A stretch of DNA of 64,000 nucleotides from Acorus gramineus (taxonomy: Eukaryota; Streptophyta; Magnoliopsida; Acorales; Acoraceae): assembly GCA_030737835.1 (NCBI GenBank), contig CM060847.1, forward strand, positions 21,726,433 through 21,790,432, given 5' to 3'. Under the pieces are notes generated by a model. That model saw nothing but the letters and a program-made list of their open reading frames with translations, was not told the origin of the DNA and ran no database searches. A program made the translations under genes and the position numbers. The first letter of the stretch is position 1, and the number at the start of each line of letters is the position of its first letter. Shown piece after piece: positions 21,883 to 33,667 of the stretch.

Positions 21883-23451
21883 TGATTGAATATTTAAGTT
21901 GTAATTAATTACCGCAAGTGCACGGATCGTTACAGAAGTATAGATCTAGCAAATACGGGTCGAACCCACAGAGAATTGTTTAAATCAGATTATTAATCAA
22001 TTTAACTAATCGAACTAGAAAGAAAGATTGATGAAGTTTTTATTATTATTATTATTATTAAAAAGAGAATATTAATATGAAAAGATAACTAGGGTTTTAG
22101 AATCCACCATGCAATACCAATTTAGGGATTATATTCAAATATGAAACTCCACCATATAACTCAATCAATATTGACGTTAATCAAATACCAATCGGAAAAT
22201 AAATATTTAAAATCATATTAATTATTTCATAAAATCAGATTTGAAATCAAAACAATCATCTCAACATTCACATATTAGGAAGAGAATAAGATATCAAATA
22301 GTTAACCAAGCATACCCTATCAAACCCTAAATAAGAGATCCTTGAAGATGATTCTACAATTAAAAACCTTGATTTATGAAAATCCAATAGAATGATCTAT
22401 CTCCCTTCCCTTTATAAAATCTACCAACTCAATATTCAACATGTTAAGAAGAGCATAAAATATCATAGAACTTAATCAAAGCATATTTTATCAAATCAAA
22501 TACAAGAGATTTTTGAAGAAGATAATAAGAAATTCACACAAAAGGTTTCAAAAGAGAATTGAAGGAGAGATTGATAAGCAATAAAGCAAACAATATGGAG
22601 AATTCAAATCTAAATATAAAATCCTAAACTAACATTGCATGGTTTCATCTTCAACCCTAGTTGAAGATTTAGCTACTAGAAAACATGATCAAATAAAAGA
22701 AAAGAAAAATAAAAGACATCATATTATTAAAAAATTCTTGAAAATAAAAACACAAAATTAATATTAAAATTCAGATCTAATAGAATACAAGAATTAAAAT
22801 ATATGAGATGAAAAGAAAACTAAAAACAAAAGCAAAACTCTTGAATCCTTCTTCTCCTTTGATTGTCTTTGTGCCTCCTCCCCTTTTCTATTCACATGTG
22901 CTCCTTTTATAGTCTCCAGCTCTTGAATCTCAACCATTTATTTGCAATATAATGGATGGTTAAGATTTGGTAGTTAAGATTGGCCTCAACCTTCCTCATA
23001 TGAAGTTTAGATTTAATTCCCGTCATTGATTTTCTGCAGAATCTTCATATGGCTTTTTGACCCGTAATAAGATGGAATTACGAAATCTTCATGAAATAGT
23101 GATTTGTAGATCTTGAAATTATCTTTCCAACGCCATATCATGCGAATAAATCAGATGCTTGAGGCAAAAGTTATGATTAAAACAGTGGGATAGGATTTTG
23201 AAGAATATATTTGATAAGATTGATTTTTATTCAATCTTAACCAAATCTTTTTCCATAAGGATCTTCTAGAAACTCTTGATTCTCCTTCACATCTTTAACT
23301 GATTTGTAGCATATCTTGTATTGATAATCATCATTTAAGTCAATTACCTGCAATAACATATGAATTCTTAATATTAGTTATTATTATACATAAAATAAGG
23401 ATATAGAAAGTTAGATTAAGGGGTTTTAATGTATAATTAATATGCTTATCA
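21883..23451 (-). repeat. Athila-like LTR, right copy (minus orientation)
   Basis: The minus strand runs from TGATAAGCATATT (23451) to AATATTCAATCA (21883), 1569 bp. It pairs with 16365-17931 in inverted orientation at about 98% identity over the part I compared. A TATA sequence lies at 22905-22911. The spacer between the arms is about 4 kb. Confidence 0.88.
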
Positions 23452-26400
23452 TCATTGATTGTAGAACTTCATATCGTCTTCTATTGGGGAGGCCATGGCT
23501 ACATGAAAATGGGGTAGTGGTCTCTACTTGGCACCAATGCTTCAAATATTATAAAGACGGTGTGGAAAAATGTGTCGCTGCTGACAACAAACCCTTCACC
23601 AAAACAGAAATACATCTTGCTGATGCCAAATTCTATCAAGCAACGGGTGTAGTCGCCGAAGCATTGCCATTGAAAACTCCACACGGCATCAAGAAAAATG
23701 TTGAAGAGCAAACTACATCTACTTCAAGCAGAAAGATGCGAATCAAGCATGTACAGGGAACCAATCCACATCCTCCAACCAATGCTCAAGTTGGCCCTGT
23801 GTTACGCCTCATTTCCAAAGTGCATCGTACATCAGAACAACCACTATTCACATCAGCAACTGTGAAATTGCAGTCATTGTTCACCGAAGCTGACATTGTC
23901 GCACTTCAGCAAAAGATGATTTTGCCCTTGCATGCCTTGTCACCTACATCAGTGACAACCCCTCCATTGTCAGGCTTCGTACCAGAAGGTCATTGGAGCG
24001 AGAAGTCGTCGAAATTGCTACAAAAGGCGGGCTTCCACATTAGCGATATGGCATCTCTAGGGATGCTTCCCCCAAAAACAATCCCGTGCGGGATGACCAA
24101 GACTCAAGCTCACCTCATTCATGCCGGAGAAAAGATACCAATATCCAGACATGGCCTGGGCTTTGTGCCAACTCCAATCGTCGTTATGTCAACCATCAGG
24201 GGAGACCTCTCCTCTAATCATATTCAAGTGGAGATGACGAACAATTCTTCCACGTCTGAGTCGCAATCATCTCAACTTAATCCAACATCGGCGTCCATCG
24301 ACAATACTCAGTCAAAATCCAGGCATACAAGAAGACGAGGCAGACAAGCACAACATCAAGCTAGGCTTGGGGGGCATGATGAAGTCATTCAAGAGCTTCA
24401 TTTTGTACAACAAAACCCCAAACAAAGGGTTACTTCAGTATCCCGAAGGCCTGAAAAGTCAAAGACGAAATCCAAGGTTGTCCATGCTCCATCGACTCGA
24501 CAGTCAGTATTCAGTTGTTTGGGACCGATCGCTCCCATTTTGAAGACAACCATGGAGCCCACTCGCCCCACCCGACAACGTCGCCGACTTGGGGGCAATC
24601 ACAAGGAGGGCCAACAACTTACGACGTCCTCAAATAGCCCTATGTATTCGTTCTCCTCGAAGCTTACTACCATTCAAGTGTCTGCATCGAATGATCCTTC
24701 TTGTGTCAAGCCAAGGACAGTAGTCATCACTACTCTTCCACCTTCTGATGCTCCCATGGATGATTCTTCTACATCCATTGTTGTCTCCGTCAACCACAAT
24801 TCCATTCATGACGAGCCAAACATTGAGAATATTTCTCATTCAGACGACGAATTGCTGGACGCACAGCCTAATCTTGATGAAAGAGAACAATCCATCGTAG
24901 ACGACTTAAAAGAAGTCAATTTGGGCACCGAAGACGATCCACACCCAACCTTTCTTAGTGCACTTCTAGCTCTAGAAGAAGAAGCTGCATATGTTAAACT
25001 TCTTCAGGAGTACAAAGACGTCTTCGCATGGTCTTACAAAGAGATGCCAGGATTGGATCGTAAAATTGCCGTACACCAACTTGCTGTTCGGCATGGTGCT
25101 CGCTATAATCAGACTCGAATGGCACCCAAAGATGAAGAACTCAGAGCTTTTCGCACTCCAAAAGGCATCTATTGCTATAAAGTGATGTCATTTGGCTTGA
25201 AGAACGCAGGTGCTACTTACCAGCGCGCCATGCAGAAGATCTTCGATGATATTCTCCACCAAACGGTTGAATGCTACGTTAATGATCTCGTCGTGAAGTC
25301 TAAACAAAGGACCTCTCACCTTGATGATCTTTGACATATTTTCAATCGTCTACGAAGATATCAACTTCGAATGAACCCGCTCAAATGCGCATTTAGAGTC
25401 ACTTCAGGGAAATTTCTTGGCTTCATTGTTAGGCATCGTGGCATTGAGATAGATCAATCTAAAATTGATGTTGTTCTCAACATGCCCGAACCCAAATCAT
25501 TGCATGACCTTAGAAGTCTACAAGGTCGCTTGGCCTACATCAGAAGGTTTATTTCAAATTTGGCTGGAAGGTGTCACCCCTTTAGCCTACTCATGAAGAA
25601 GGATGCCATCTTCAAGTGGGATGCTACTTGCCAAAACGCCCTCAATAGCATCAAACAATATTTATTGAAGCCACCAGTTCTATCTACTCTAGTTCCTGAT
25701 GTACTTATTCTATATATTAGTACTCAAGAACACTTTATCGGGACACTCCTTGCTCAAGAAAATTATATTGGCAAAGAAGTGGCGTGCTATTATCTCAGTC
25801 GTACTCTTATTGGTGCCGAATTAAACTATTCACCAATTGAGAAGATGTGTCTTGCACTCATTTTCACCACGAAGAAACTTCGGAATTACATGCTCGCACA
25901 CATGATCAAACTTATTTCTAAAGCAGATCCCCTCAAGTATATTATGTCCATGCCAGTTCTCTCAGGACAGCTAGCAAAATGGGCTCTCCTTCTGAGTGAG
26001 TTTGAAATCATCTTTGTCTCTCAAAAGGCTATAAAAGGACAAGTATTGGCCGACTTTCTAGCAGATTATCCAATCCCTGCTGAATGGGAATTGTCTAAAA
26101 ATTTTCATGACGAAGAAGTGCTTTCTATTGACATTGTTCCATCTTGGAAGATGTTCTTTCACGGCGTTGCAAGACGTGAAGCGGCAGGGGCAGGAATCGT
26201 CTTTGTCACACCTAAAGATGAAGTTCTCCCATTTTCTTTCGTCCTATCTGAACCATGTTCCAATAATATGGCAAAATATCAAGCATTAATTATCGGCCTC
26301 GAACTCTCTTTTGATATGGGTATTCGAGAACTCCAAATTCATGGTGATTCAAAGCTCGTTATTTGTCAGATTATGGGAGAATATCAAGTTAATAAAGAAG

Positions 26401-27899
26401 ACTTGATATTGTATCATACACGGGCATTGACATTGTTCCACATTATTGATGATGCCACTATACAACATGTTCCAAGGGGCCTCAATCGACAAGCAGATGC
26501 TCTGGCAAATTTGGCTACTACTCTTACTCTCTCGAACACTAACCGCTTGGTCATCCCTCTTTGTCGCAAGTGGGTGGTTGTCACAGATGATACAAGCAAT
26601 CAAATTTTAGCACAAATAGATGCGGTCCATGTATTTATGACAGAAGAGCAAGACTGGAGGCAACCAATGATAAATTATCTTGTTCGTGGCTGGCTTCCAG
26701 ATGACGCAAAACACAAAATTGATATTTGTCGTCGTGCATCAAGGTTCCTTCATTTTAACGACGAGTTATATTGTCGTAGTTATGATGGCGTCTTGATGAG
26801 ATGTTTAAGGCGAGAAGAAGCAGAAACAACTCTCAAAGAAGCACATTCTGGTATATGTGGCACACATCAATCCGGCCCAAAGCTTCATCTTCATATCAAA
26901 AGAATGGGTTATTATTGGCCTACTATGGTTAAAGACTACATAGAATTTTCAAAAGAGTGGCAAGCTTGTCAATTCCATGGGGACTATATTCATCAGCCTC
27001 CGGAGCCCCTACATCCTACTGTTGCTTCATGGCCATTCGATAGTTGGAGACTCGACATAGTCGGACCCTTGCCAAAGTCGTCTAAACAACATTGCTATAT
27101 CCTAGCCGCAACATATTACTTCTCTAAATGGGCTGAAGCGATTCCTCTCAAAGAAGTCAATCGGAATTCGGTCATTAACTTTATCCAAGATAATATTATT
27201 TTTCGATATGGCATTCCTCGCTTCATTGTGACAGACAATGGTAAACAATTCAAAAATGCTGCCATGGACCAATTTTGTGCCAAGTTCAAGATCATACAAA
27301 GGCGCTCAACGATGTACAATGCTCCAGCCAATGGATTAGCGGACGCCTTCAACAAGACCTTGTGTAAACTACTACAAAAGGTAGTTTCCAAGTCGAAAAA
27401 GGATTGGCATGAACGTATGGGCGAAGTTCTTTGGGCTTTCTGTACATCATTCCGAACTCCTACACAAGCAACCCCATATTCTCTTGTATACGGAGTAGAA
27501 GCCATTCTTCCTCTCGAGCTTCAAATTCCTTCATTAAGAATTGCTATTCAAGAAGGGCTTACTCAAGATGACAACGTCCGGCTTCGTCTAACGGAACTGG
27601 AAGCTTTAGATGAAAAGCGACTTGAAGCACAACAGCGCCTCGAATGCTACCAGGCACGTCTTTCTCGCGCATTCAATAAGAGAGTGCGTCCTCGATCCTT
27701 TCAAAAGGACGATCTTGTGTTGGCGGTTAAACGGCCTATCATCATGTCCCATAGAGCAGGGAAGAAGTTCGATGCTAAATGGGATGGCCCCCATATTGTC
27801 AAAGAAGTCTACACCAATGGTGCTTACCTATTAACTACTCCTGGAGGGACTCAACTTGGTCCAATCAATGGAAAGTTCCTCAAAAGGTACTATCCATAA
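23452..27899 (+). pseudogene. pol: Tat pol: protease end, RT, two RNase H domains and integrase, inactivated
   Basis: The order is protease end (LLLGRPWLHENGVV), RT (FAWSYKEMPGLD, FRTPKGIYCYKVMSFGLKNA), first RNase H-like domain (to about 26080), second RNase H (about 26150-26530) and integrase (about 26840-27650), with a C-terminal domain ending GKFLKRYYP. One TGA interrupts RT at 25332-25334 and the frame resumes in phase. RT lacks about 100 residues, including the motif A aspartate, through an in-frame deletion near 25103. The YVDD box reads YVND (25274-25285). The second RNase H has His for the first Asp (FFHG, 26160) and Lys for the catalytic Glu (MAKYQAL, 26274). The integrase has Asp where the family has its catalytic Glu (GLADAFNKTL, 27342), and one zinc-binding Cys looks lost (KEWQAC). 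The start of the visible frame lies in the inserted LTR and is not a real start. Confidence 0.9.
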
Positions 27900-28232
27900 A
27901 AAAAAAAAATTGGGTTCCTGCCTAGCCTGGCTATAGCTTGAACGCTTTGTTGGAAGGATCACCCCCCAAAAAAAAAAAAAAACTACGTGTGACTTAATCC
28001 CTTAAGTAAGGGTACGTAGGCAGCTTGAGAAGTTACATCAGGTTCAGTCCAGACAAAAAAAAAAAGTCGTCACCATCAATCACCATTCATTATTAATGCA
28101 AATAGCCTAAGAAATTATATCAGGCTTAATTTGAACAAAAAATAAATATATATCACCATCAATCATCATTCACAATTCTTTATTACAAATTCATAACAAA
28201 AAAAAGAGAGGATATACACAAAAAAAAAGAAG
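27900..28232 (+). other. Post-pol spacer of the Tat element with a degenerate duplication
   Basis: Several A-runs (11-13 bases) lie here. A block with TAAGGGTACGTAGGCAGC, common downstream of pol in Tat elements, is followed by two related copies of an 80-90 base unit (GTTACATCAGGTTCAGTCC and TTATATCAGGCTTAATTTG, each followed by CACCATCAATCA). There is no gene. Confidence 0.6.
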
Positions 28233-31200
28233 CTAATATATGGAGCTAAAGTTCTGAAGGCGCTGCATCAACTCCTTTCTCCTAACGTCAACATTGCGGA
28301 TGTCCGTAACCCTCGCCTTTTTCAACTGTCGAAGATGATCCTGTTTATTCTGCTTGTCAGTCAAAGCAATATCCCAAGTATTCAGTGCATTGTTCTTCAT
28401 AGAAACAATGTTAGATGCAGCAGTGACATGAGCCTGGGCCTCTTCAAATATAATTCTAGCGGCCACTTCCTCCGACTTTGCAGTATCGAGCTCCGACTTG
28501 GCAGCAGCAAGTTCAGACATGGCTACATCACGACTCTCAGTGAAAGATCTGATTTCCTCACCAAGGGAGGAAAGCTGACCATCTGTGTCTGAAACAGCAT
28601 TCATAGTGAGCGTCGCTCGAGCGGTATGGTAGGCATCACAGTCAGAAAGGAATGACTCCATGTGAGTAGCAAAAGCATGATCATCTACATCAAACTTCTG
28701 AAGTTGCTCACAAAAAAATATTCCCGCCGAGCTCCACCAGTTCTTCAAAGCAGTGAAACCGGCATTCAAGTAAGGTTCAAGAGTAGCAGCAATGAATTGA
28801 CGGCAAAATCCAAGCATCACAGGCGCTATAGAACGCCTAAAATCTTCTCTTGTACACGAATTGTTTCTTGTTACCACTGAAAATTCTGGTGAAATCTCTT
28901 CAACTGGTTCAGATGCATCAAGCTGAATTTCAACATGTACTGCTTGAGACTCAGCTTCAGTCATATCAGCAGCAGCCTTCGATGCACCTTCTGCATCATT
29001 GTCATGGTGGCTGTTCTCTATAAAGTCCCGTAACATGGAAAAGTCACGACCTCCGTCCCAATTATCAAAGCCAATATTGTCCAGATCATCTAAAGGAATG
29101 GGTAAGCCCAAGCTAGACATATGCTCAGGCGGAACTGTGCACACAAAAAAAAGAAGGATAAAGGGTCATCATAAAAAAAAAAAAATTACCCATCCTTTTC
29201 GCAGAAGGAACTTCATCAACAGCTCCTGATGCAGATTCACCATCGCTGACAACCTCTAAAGCAATTCCCTGGGATGACACATCTTTGGGAATCAGTTCTG
29301 AGGTAGTCACTGGAGGAGCATCGATTAGCGGCGTTGGTTCTAATAAAACGGATGGTGCCGCCTGAATTTGTAAGCATCGTTTCACCAATCTCTTTCGCTT
29401 CCCAGTAAATACCTTGGGGACATCACCATCTCTGGCAATATGGGAAGATGATTGTTGGTCTTTAGTGGTTATATCAACATCTCCCGATTTAGAAGTTTGA
29501 GGTGATCTAAACCGTAAAGGACCAGGGTTGATGCGCTGGCGATCTCTTATCCCCTCACTCTTGTTGTATTCGAAAGAAGCTTTTTCGCTCTCCAAAAGGA
29601 TTTCAATCGAGAAATCAGCAAGCATGGGTCTTATCTTTTCACGAAGCCATCTGTCATATTCTATAGAAGGTGCATTCTTCGAGCCTATCAAAGAACCCGG
29701 CGGTGTAAACCAGCTCAATCCATTCCTTCTAAAAAGGGCCATGAAAAACTGAATTGCCCGTGAAGGACCAACTGGATCTATTAATGGTATTGGAGTTCCA
29801 GGAGTGTCTTGTCCAAAACCATGTTGTCGTGCAAACCGGTGTGGGTTATAAGACTCCACATCAATTACGTCTCCACGACGATAAATCAGATACCCTGGTC
29901 TGCAGCTGATAGAAAAATAAAAGGCATCCAGCGGCATATCTTGGTCATCGAGAAGGCTAACTTCACCAAAATTCATAATTGATCTTCTGGGACAGAAATC
30001 GAAGCCTATTTCGTTTGTGCGACGCAATAATGCACGAGGCTCAATGAAGGACGGTTCCCAGTCAATATAAGCATTTAGAGCACCAGCGATGCTGGGCAAA
30101 AAGGGGAATCTACTTTTGGATTTCACTATACCATATACTCCCTTCCTGAAATGAAGCCCAATCCAACCGTAAAGGTAATGGAGAGGACAATAAGATGTAG
30201 CTTGACCGATTTCACCACGAGCGGAAGATAGTGTCGACAAACTTGTATAAGTACGAGATAACCCTTTATACAGGCTACAAAGGATGGCAGACGTGAAATT
30301 GTAATGGAACCCGGTCACTATACGTGCAGCAGAAACAAAAGTGCCCGGACGAATTAAGTCTCCGCTCTGAGGCAGTGCAAATCTGCAGAGGAAAAGAACG
30401 ATACAGGCTGCTTCATATACTGCCTTGCCCTCTTTGCTTCCCTTATGAACATTAAGAAGATCAAAGGGGTCCATCTTTCCGTATTGCGAACATTTTTCGC
30501 CCTTGTAAACGAGTAATGGTCTCTTGATATCAGAAGCCCGCTTTACCTTCGCATTCCTTACTATATGCGATCGCAAAGGATTTGGAAAGCGAAAGTCACC
30601 TCTATACCAAAACTCCATCCAGTCGGAATGCCTGATTCTGTCAGAGCCGTGTGGCAGCAAGGATAGCGTATGCGCGATACAAAAGCAAGCAAATACGTGA
30701 TTCAGGTAACTCCATCATACGCTGTAAGTCAACCACGGACTCTTCATAATAGCTTCCTCCCAAGGGGCATCCAGAAATCAAGCTGATCTCAAAAATTGAG
30801 ATGCTAATTTCTCCATCACTTGTAACGAATGAATTCGTCTCCGGGCACCAAAGTTCGCAAAGAGCTCTGTACATACTATCAGGACGACAATATTCGAAAC
30901 AAGCTGGCTCCATAAAATGGCTAAAAGATTTGGTCTCCTGCCGAGCTGCTAGCCCCTCATAGACTTCAGTCATCCATTCACAAAAACCGCTCAAATACTG
31001 AATGTCGCCTCGACTCCTTATTCTCTCACCCCAGCGAGCTGAACGAGAGCAGATCCGAGATGCTATGAGAGGAATTGGATGACTCCGCTTCATTATGATG
31101 AAAGGGAAGTGATAAGAGAGGTCTTGGATGAGCTGAAAGAGGTTCTTTGTCTGAACGCATATTTTCGCTTATATATGGCATAGACAGACTGGGGTCAAAT

Positions 31201-31400
31201 TGTACACCATCTGGATCATGCCATCCATGAACTATCAGCCTCAGACGCGACAATGTCGTACGATTCTCTTTTGATACTATCCCATGTCGCGCAATCATCA
31301 CATTGGGAAAAAGTAAATATTTGACTCCTTTGACTACCTCTTCCACGATCCAACCATCAGAAGGAAGATGAACGTATTCTATATTTTTCTCGCCAGACAA
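28233..31400 (-). pseudogene. Antisense gene with plant mobile domain (aminotransferase-like) carried by the Tat element
   Basis: On the strand opposite to pol, three frame segments follow one another: 31400-31026, 31093-30641 and 30660-29190. A 55 bp GT...AG intron (29135-29189, GTAATTTT to TGCACAG) joins in frame to a last segment, 29134-28233. The domain resembles the plant mobile domain (PMD, MAIN-like): ARWGERIRSRGDIQYLSGF, ISLISGCPLGGSYYEES, HSDWMEFWYRGDFRFPNPL and SYCPLHYLYGWIGLHF. The last segment is acidic with a long coiled coil (MSELAAAKSELDTAKSEE). Antisense extra genes downstream of integrase are known from the Tat lineage. PMD function in elements is unknown; host MAIN-like proteins act in genome stability and silencing. 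Frameshifts near 31050 and 30650 argue that this copy is broken. Confidence 0.75.
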
Positions 31401-32054
31401 GGTTGGATATTTTGAGAAAACATGCTACCGCGGAAGCTCCTTCGTGTCATCTACAAAAACAATACAGGTATCAAATAATAATAATAATAATAATAAAAAA
31501 AATGAAATAATGATTGGCCCTGCTTCCCAGGGCCCAGAACGACCCTGCACAAGGCCAGTTCAGCTCTACCTCGCAAGGCTCAGTTCGGCCCTGCACAGTA
31601 GGGCCCAGAACGGCCCTGCACAGGGCCCAGTCCAGCCCTGCTATAAAGGGTCCTAAAAAAAACAGAAGAATAAGATAAAATAATCATAATAATATTATGA
31701 ACAACAATAATACAACTTTTGAATCTTTAATAACTCCATAAATAAACCAATCTTTGATTACAATCAATTTAATATGAAGTTTTGTCATTTTCAAAAAAAA
31801 AAAAATGATTATTCTAACAAACTATTGACCCTATGTTAATAAAATCAGATTCGATATCATTTAATTCATTTTGAGATTTATTTTATGATGTGTATAAATC
31901 ACCGACATTCTTTAAAAAAAAAAATTGATTGATGGTAGTAAACCACACATGAAGATCCTCATTGATCTTAACGTGAGATTGCTGCCATTCAGGCGTAAAT
32001 ATGATTCATTCATTCAAAGATTTTAATAATAATAATAATTTTTTTTAAAAAATA

Positions 32055-32085
<31 letters not shown>

Positions 32086-32598
32086 TAAATAAATAAATAA
32101 ATATGCATATACTCTGTAGTATGAACGAAAACATAAATTCATGAATTATCTATGTTTGCATCATGCTATCTTTGAAGTAAACAAATCAAATCAAATCAAA
32201 GAATTCTTATATTCACATATACTAACCTCGAATGGCTTCATGATGGTTTTGTTGAGGAAATTGACTATTTCTTCTCTATCTCTTTTAATTTAATTAATGG
32301 TTTTGTGAAAGAGAGTAACTCCTATTTATAGCCACTTTTTCTATAAGTTTTTATATATATCTAAACAGATAAAATTTAAACTTGAAATATTGAGTATCAC
32401 AACAAACATTTTAGTTATGCCATCTATATCTAAATGAAATTAAATTTAAATTCAAAATCTAAAATTTAAATTTAAAATTCTAACATACTCAATAGTTATG
32501 CCATCCCTATCTAAATGAAATCAAGTTTGAATTGAAAAAAAAAATAAAAAATTGAGGATGACAAAATTCGTTTTTAGACTCTTTTATCCATCCTTGAG
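31401..32598 (+). other. AT-rich 3' region of the Tat element with a GC module and microsatellites
   Basis: A GC-rich patch at about 31513-31655 repeats GGCCCTGCACAGGGCCCAG-type words, like the module at the LTR start. ATA/TAA-type microsatellites lie at about 31475-31497 and 32024-32110. No gene is visible. A classical polypurine tract next to the 3' LTR is not obvious; an A-rich run lies at 32536-32551, so the LTR might start somewhat upstream of 32599. Confidence 0.6.
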
Positions 32599-33667
32599 TG
32601 GACAATAAAAAAAAATTGCTAGAGCCAAGACGGGCCTGCTGGGCCCTGCTAGGGCAAGGCCCATGATGGCCTACTGAGCCCTGCCAGAGCAGGGCCCAAA
32701 TTTGGCCCTGCCAAGGTAGGATCCAGAACGGCCTTGCCTAGGCAAGGACCAGTTCAGCCCTACCAAGGCAGGGCCAAATTATTTAAAAAAAAAGAAGTAA
32801 AAAAAAAAAAAGGAATTAGTCAAATTTAGTTAAATCAAATCAAATTTTCTTTAAAAAAAAAAGTCAAAATTTTTTTCCTAACTACCCACACCCCCTAAAA
32901 CTATCCATTACCTTTTATAACCACCCCTCCCTTCCTCTATAAATAGGAGGGAGGGGAGGGAGAGAAGGGGGAGGAAGGTGGAAAAGGCAAGAACAAAAAA
33001 AGCCAATGGAGAGAAGGAAGAAAGCCAAAGCAAGAAGAAGAAGAAGAAGTGTGGGGAAAAATCCAAGGGAGAGATATACAAACTCTCCCTCGATTTCACC
33101 TTCTTCTTGAAGATCCCACCAAAAGAAGGAGAAGTCAAGAAAGCCAAAGAAGAAGAAAAAGAAAAGTGTGGAGAAAATCCAAGGGAGAGAAATACTAACT
33201 CTTCATCGATTCCACCTTCTTCTTAAAGAAAAGTGTGGAGAAAATCCAAGGGAGAGAAATACTAACTCTCCCTCAATTCCACCTTCTTCTTGAAGAATAT
33301 CTTCACTCTGTTCACGAAGAACAAAGTTCAGAGAAGGGAAGATTAAGAAAAAGCGGCTTCAAATCAAATCTCAAGTTTAGAAATTCAAGAAGGGTGAAGA
33401 ACAAAGCACCGCTAGTCCTAAACAACAAGGCTCAAACTCAAAAGGCCCGAAGGATCACGCACCGCAAGCCTCTTCATCTTTCTTTTAAATTTTCACAGAC
33501 TTGTAAAAATCCCTGAAGTTGTAATTCTCGAGACACTCTTCAAAGAAGACCGAGGATCAGAGGATTAAAAGATTGAGTTGTGCCCACATCATCTTTTTAT
33601 GTATTGATTTTCTCTCTGAGCATATGATTTTCTTTAAAATTTGTAAGGGATATTTTTGTTCACTACA
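32599..33667 (+). repeat. 3' LTR of the Tat element
   Basis: It matches 1729-2811 and ends TTCACTACA before the GAGAT duplication (33668-33672). Length from the TATA box to the end is identical to the 5' LTR (730 bases), with about 29 substitutions. It has the same GGCCCTGCC palindromic module and a TATAAATA box at 32938. Confidence 0.9.

Larger units (their letters stand above)
15566..23451 (-). mobile_element. Rearranged non-autonomous Athila-like element with opposed LTRs
   Basis: The right part reads on the minus strand: 5' LTR (23451 to 21883), primer site, gag and protease. The left part reads on the plus strand: 3' region (15566-16364) and an LTR (16365-17931) that begins with the same TGATAAGCATATTAATTATA. 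The two LTRs are therefore inverted, not direct. The left edge keeps TGATG, which matches the reverse complement of the LTR end CATCA. The simplest reading is that the 3' part of a minus-strand element was inverted after insertion. No RT or integrase is present. Host TCATT or TCAT flanks both sides. Confidence 0.75.
1729..33667 (+). mobile_element. Tat-lineage Ty3/gypsy LTR retrotransposon, nested host of three later insertions
   Basis: Two direct LTRs (1729-2811 and about 32599-33667) flank gag, protease, RT, RNase H, a second RNase H and integrase on the plus strand, and an antisense gene downstream of integrase. The 5 bp GAGAT occurs immediately before (1724-1728) and after (33668-33672), which fixes the ends. 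A second RNase H between the first RNase H and integrase is characteristic of the Tat lineage (Tat/Retand/Ogre group). The span is 31.9 kb; removing the nested pieces at 5056-8853, 8963-14872 and about 15566-23451 leaves roughly 14.3 kb. Across about 730 aligned LTR bases from the TATA box to the 3' end I count about 29 substitutions (about 4%), so the insertion is not recent. Stops, frameshifts, an RT deletion and lost catalytic residues make it non-autonomous. Confidence 0.9.

Noticed and set aside
23442..23460. ATG at 23442 as the start of the Tat pol gene
   Set aside because: The ATG lies in the inserted Athila-like LTR; the real pol frame begins far upstream in gag and was interrupted.
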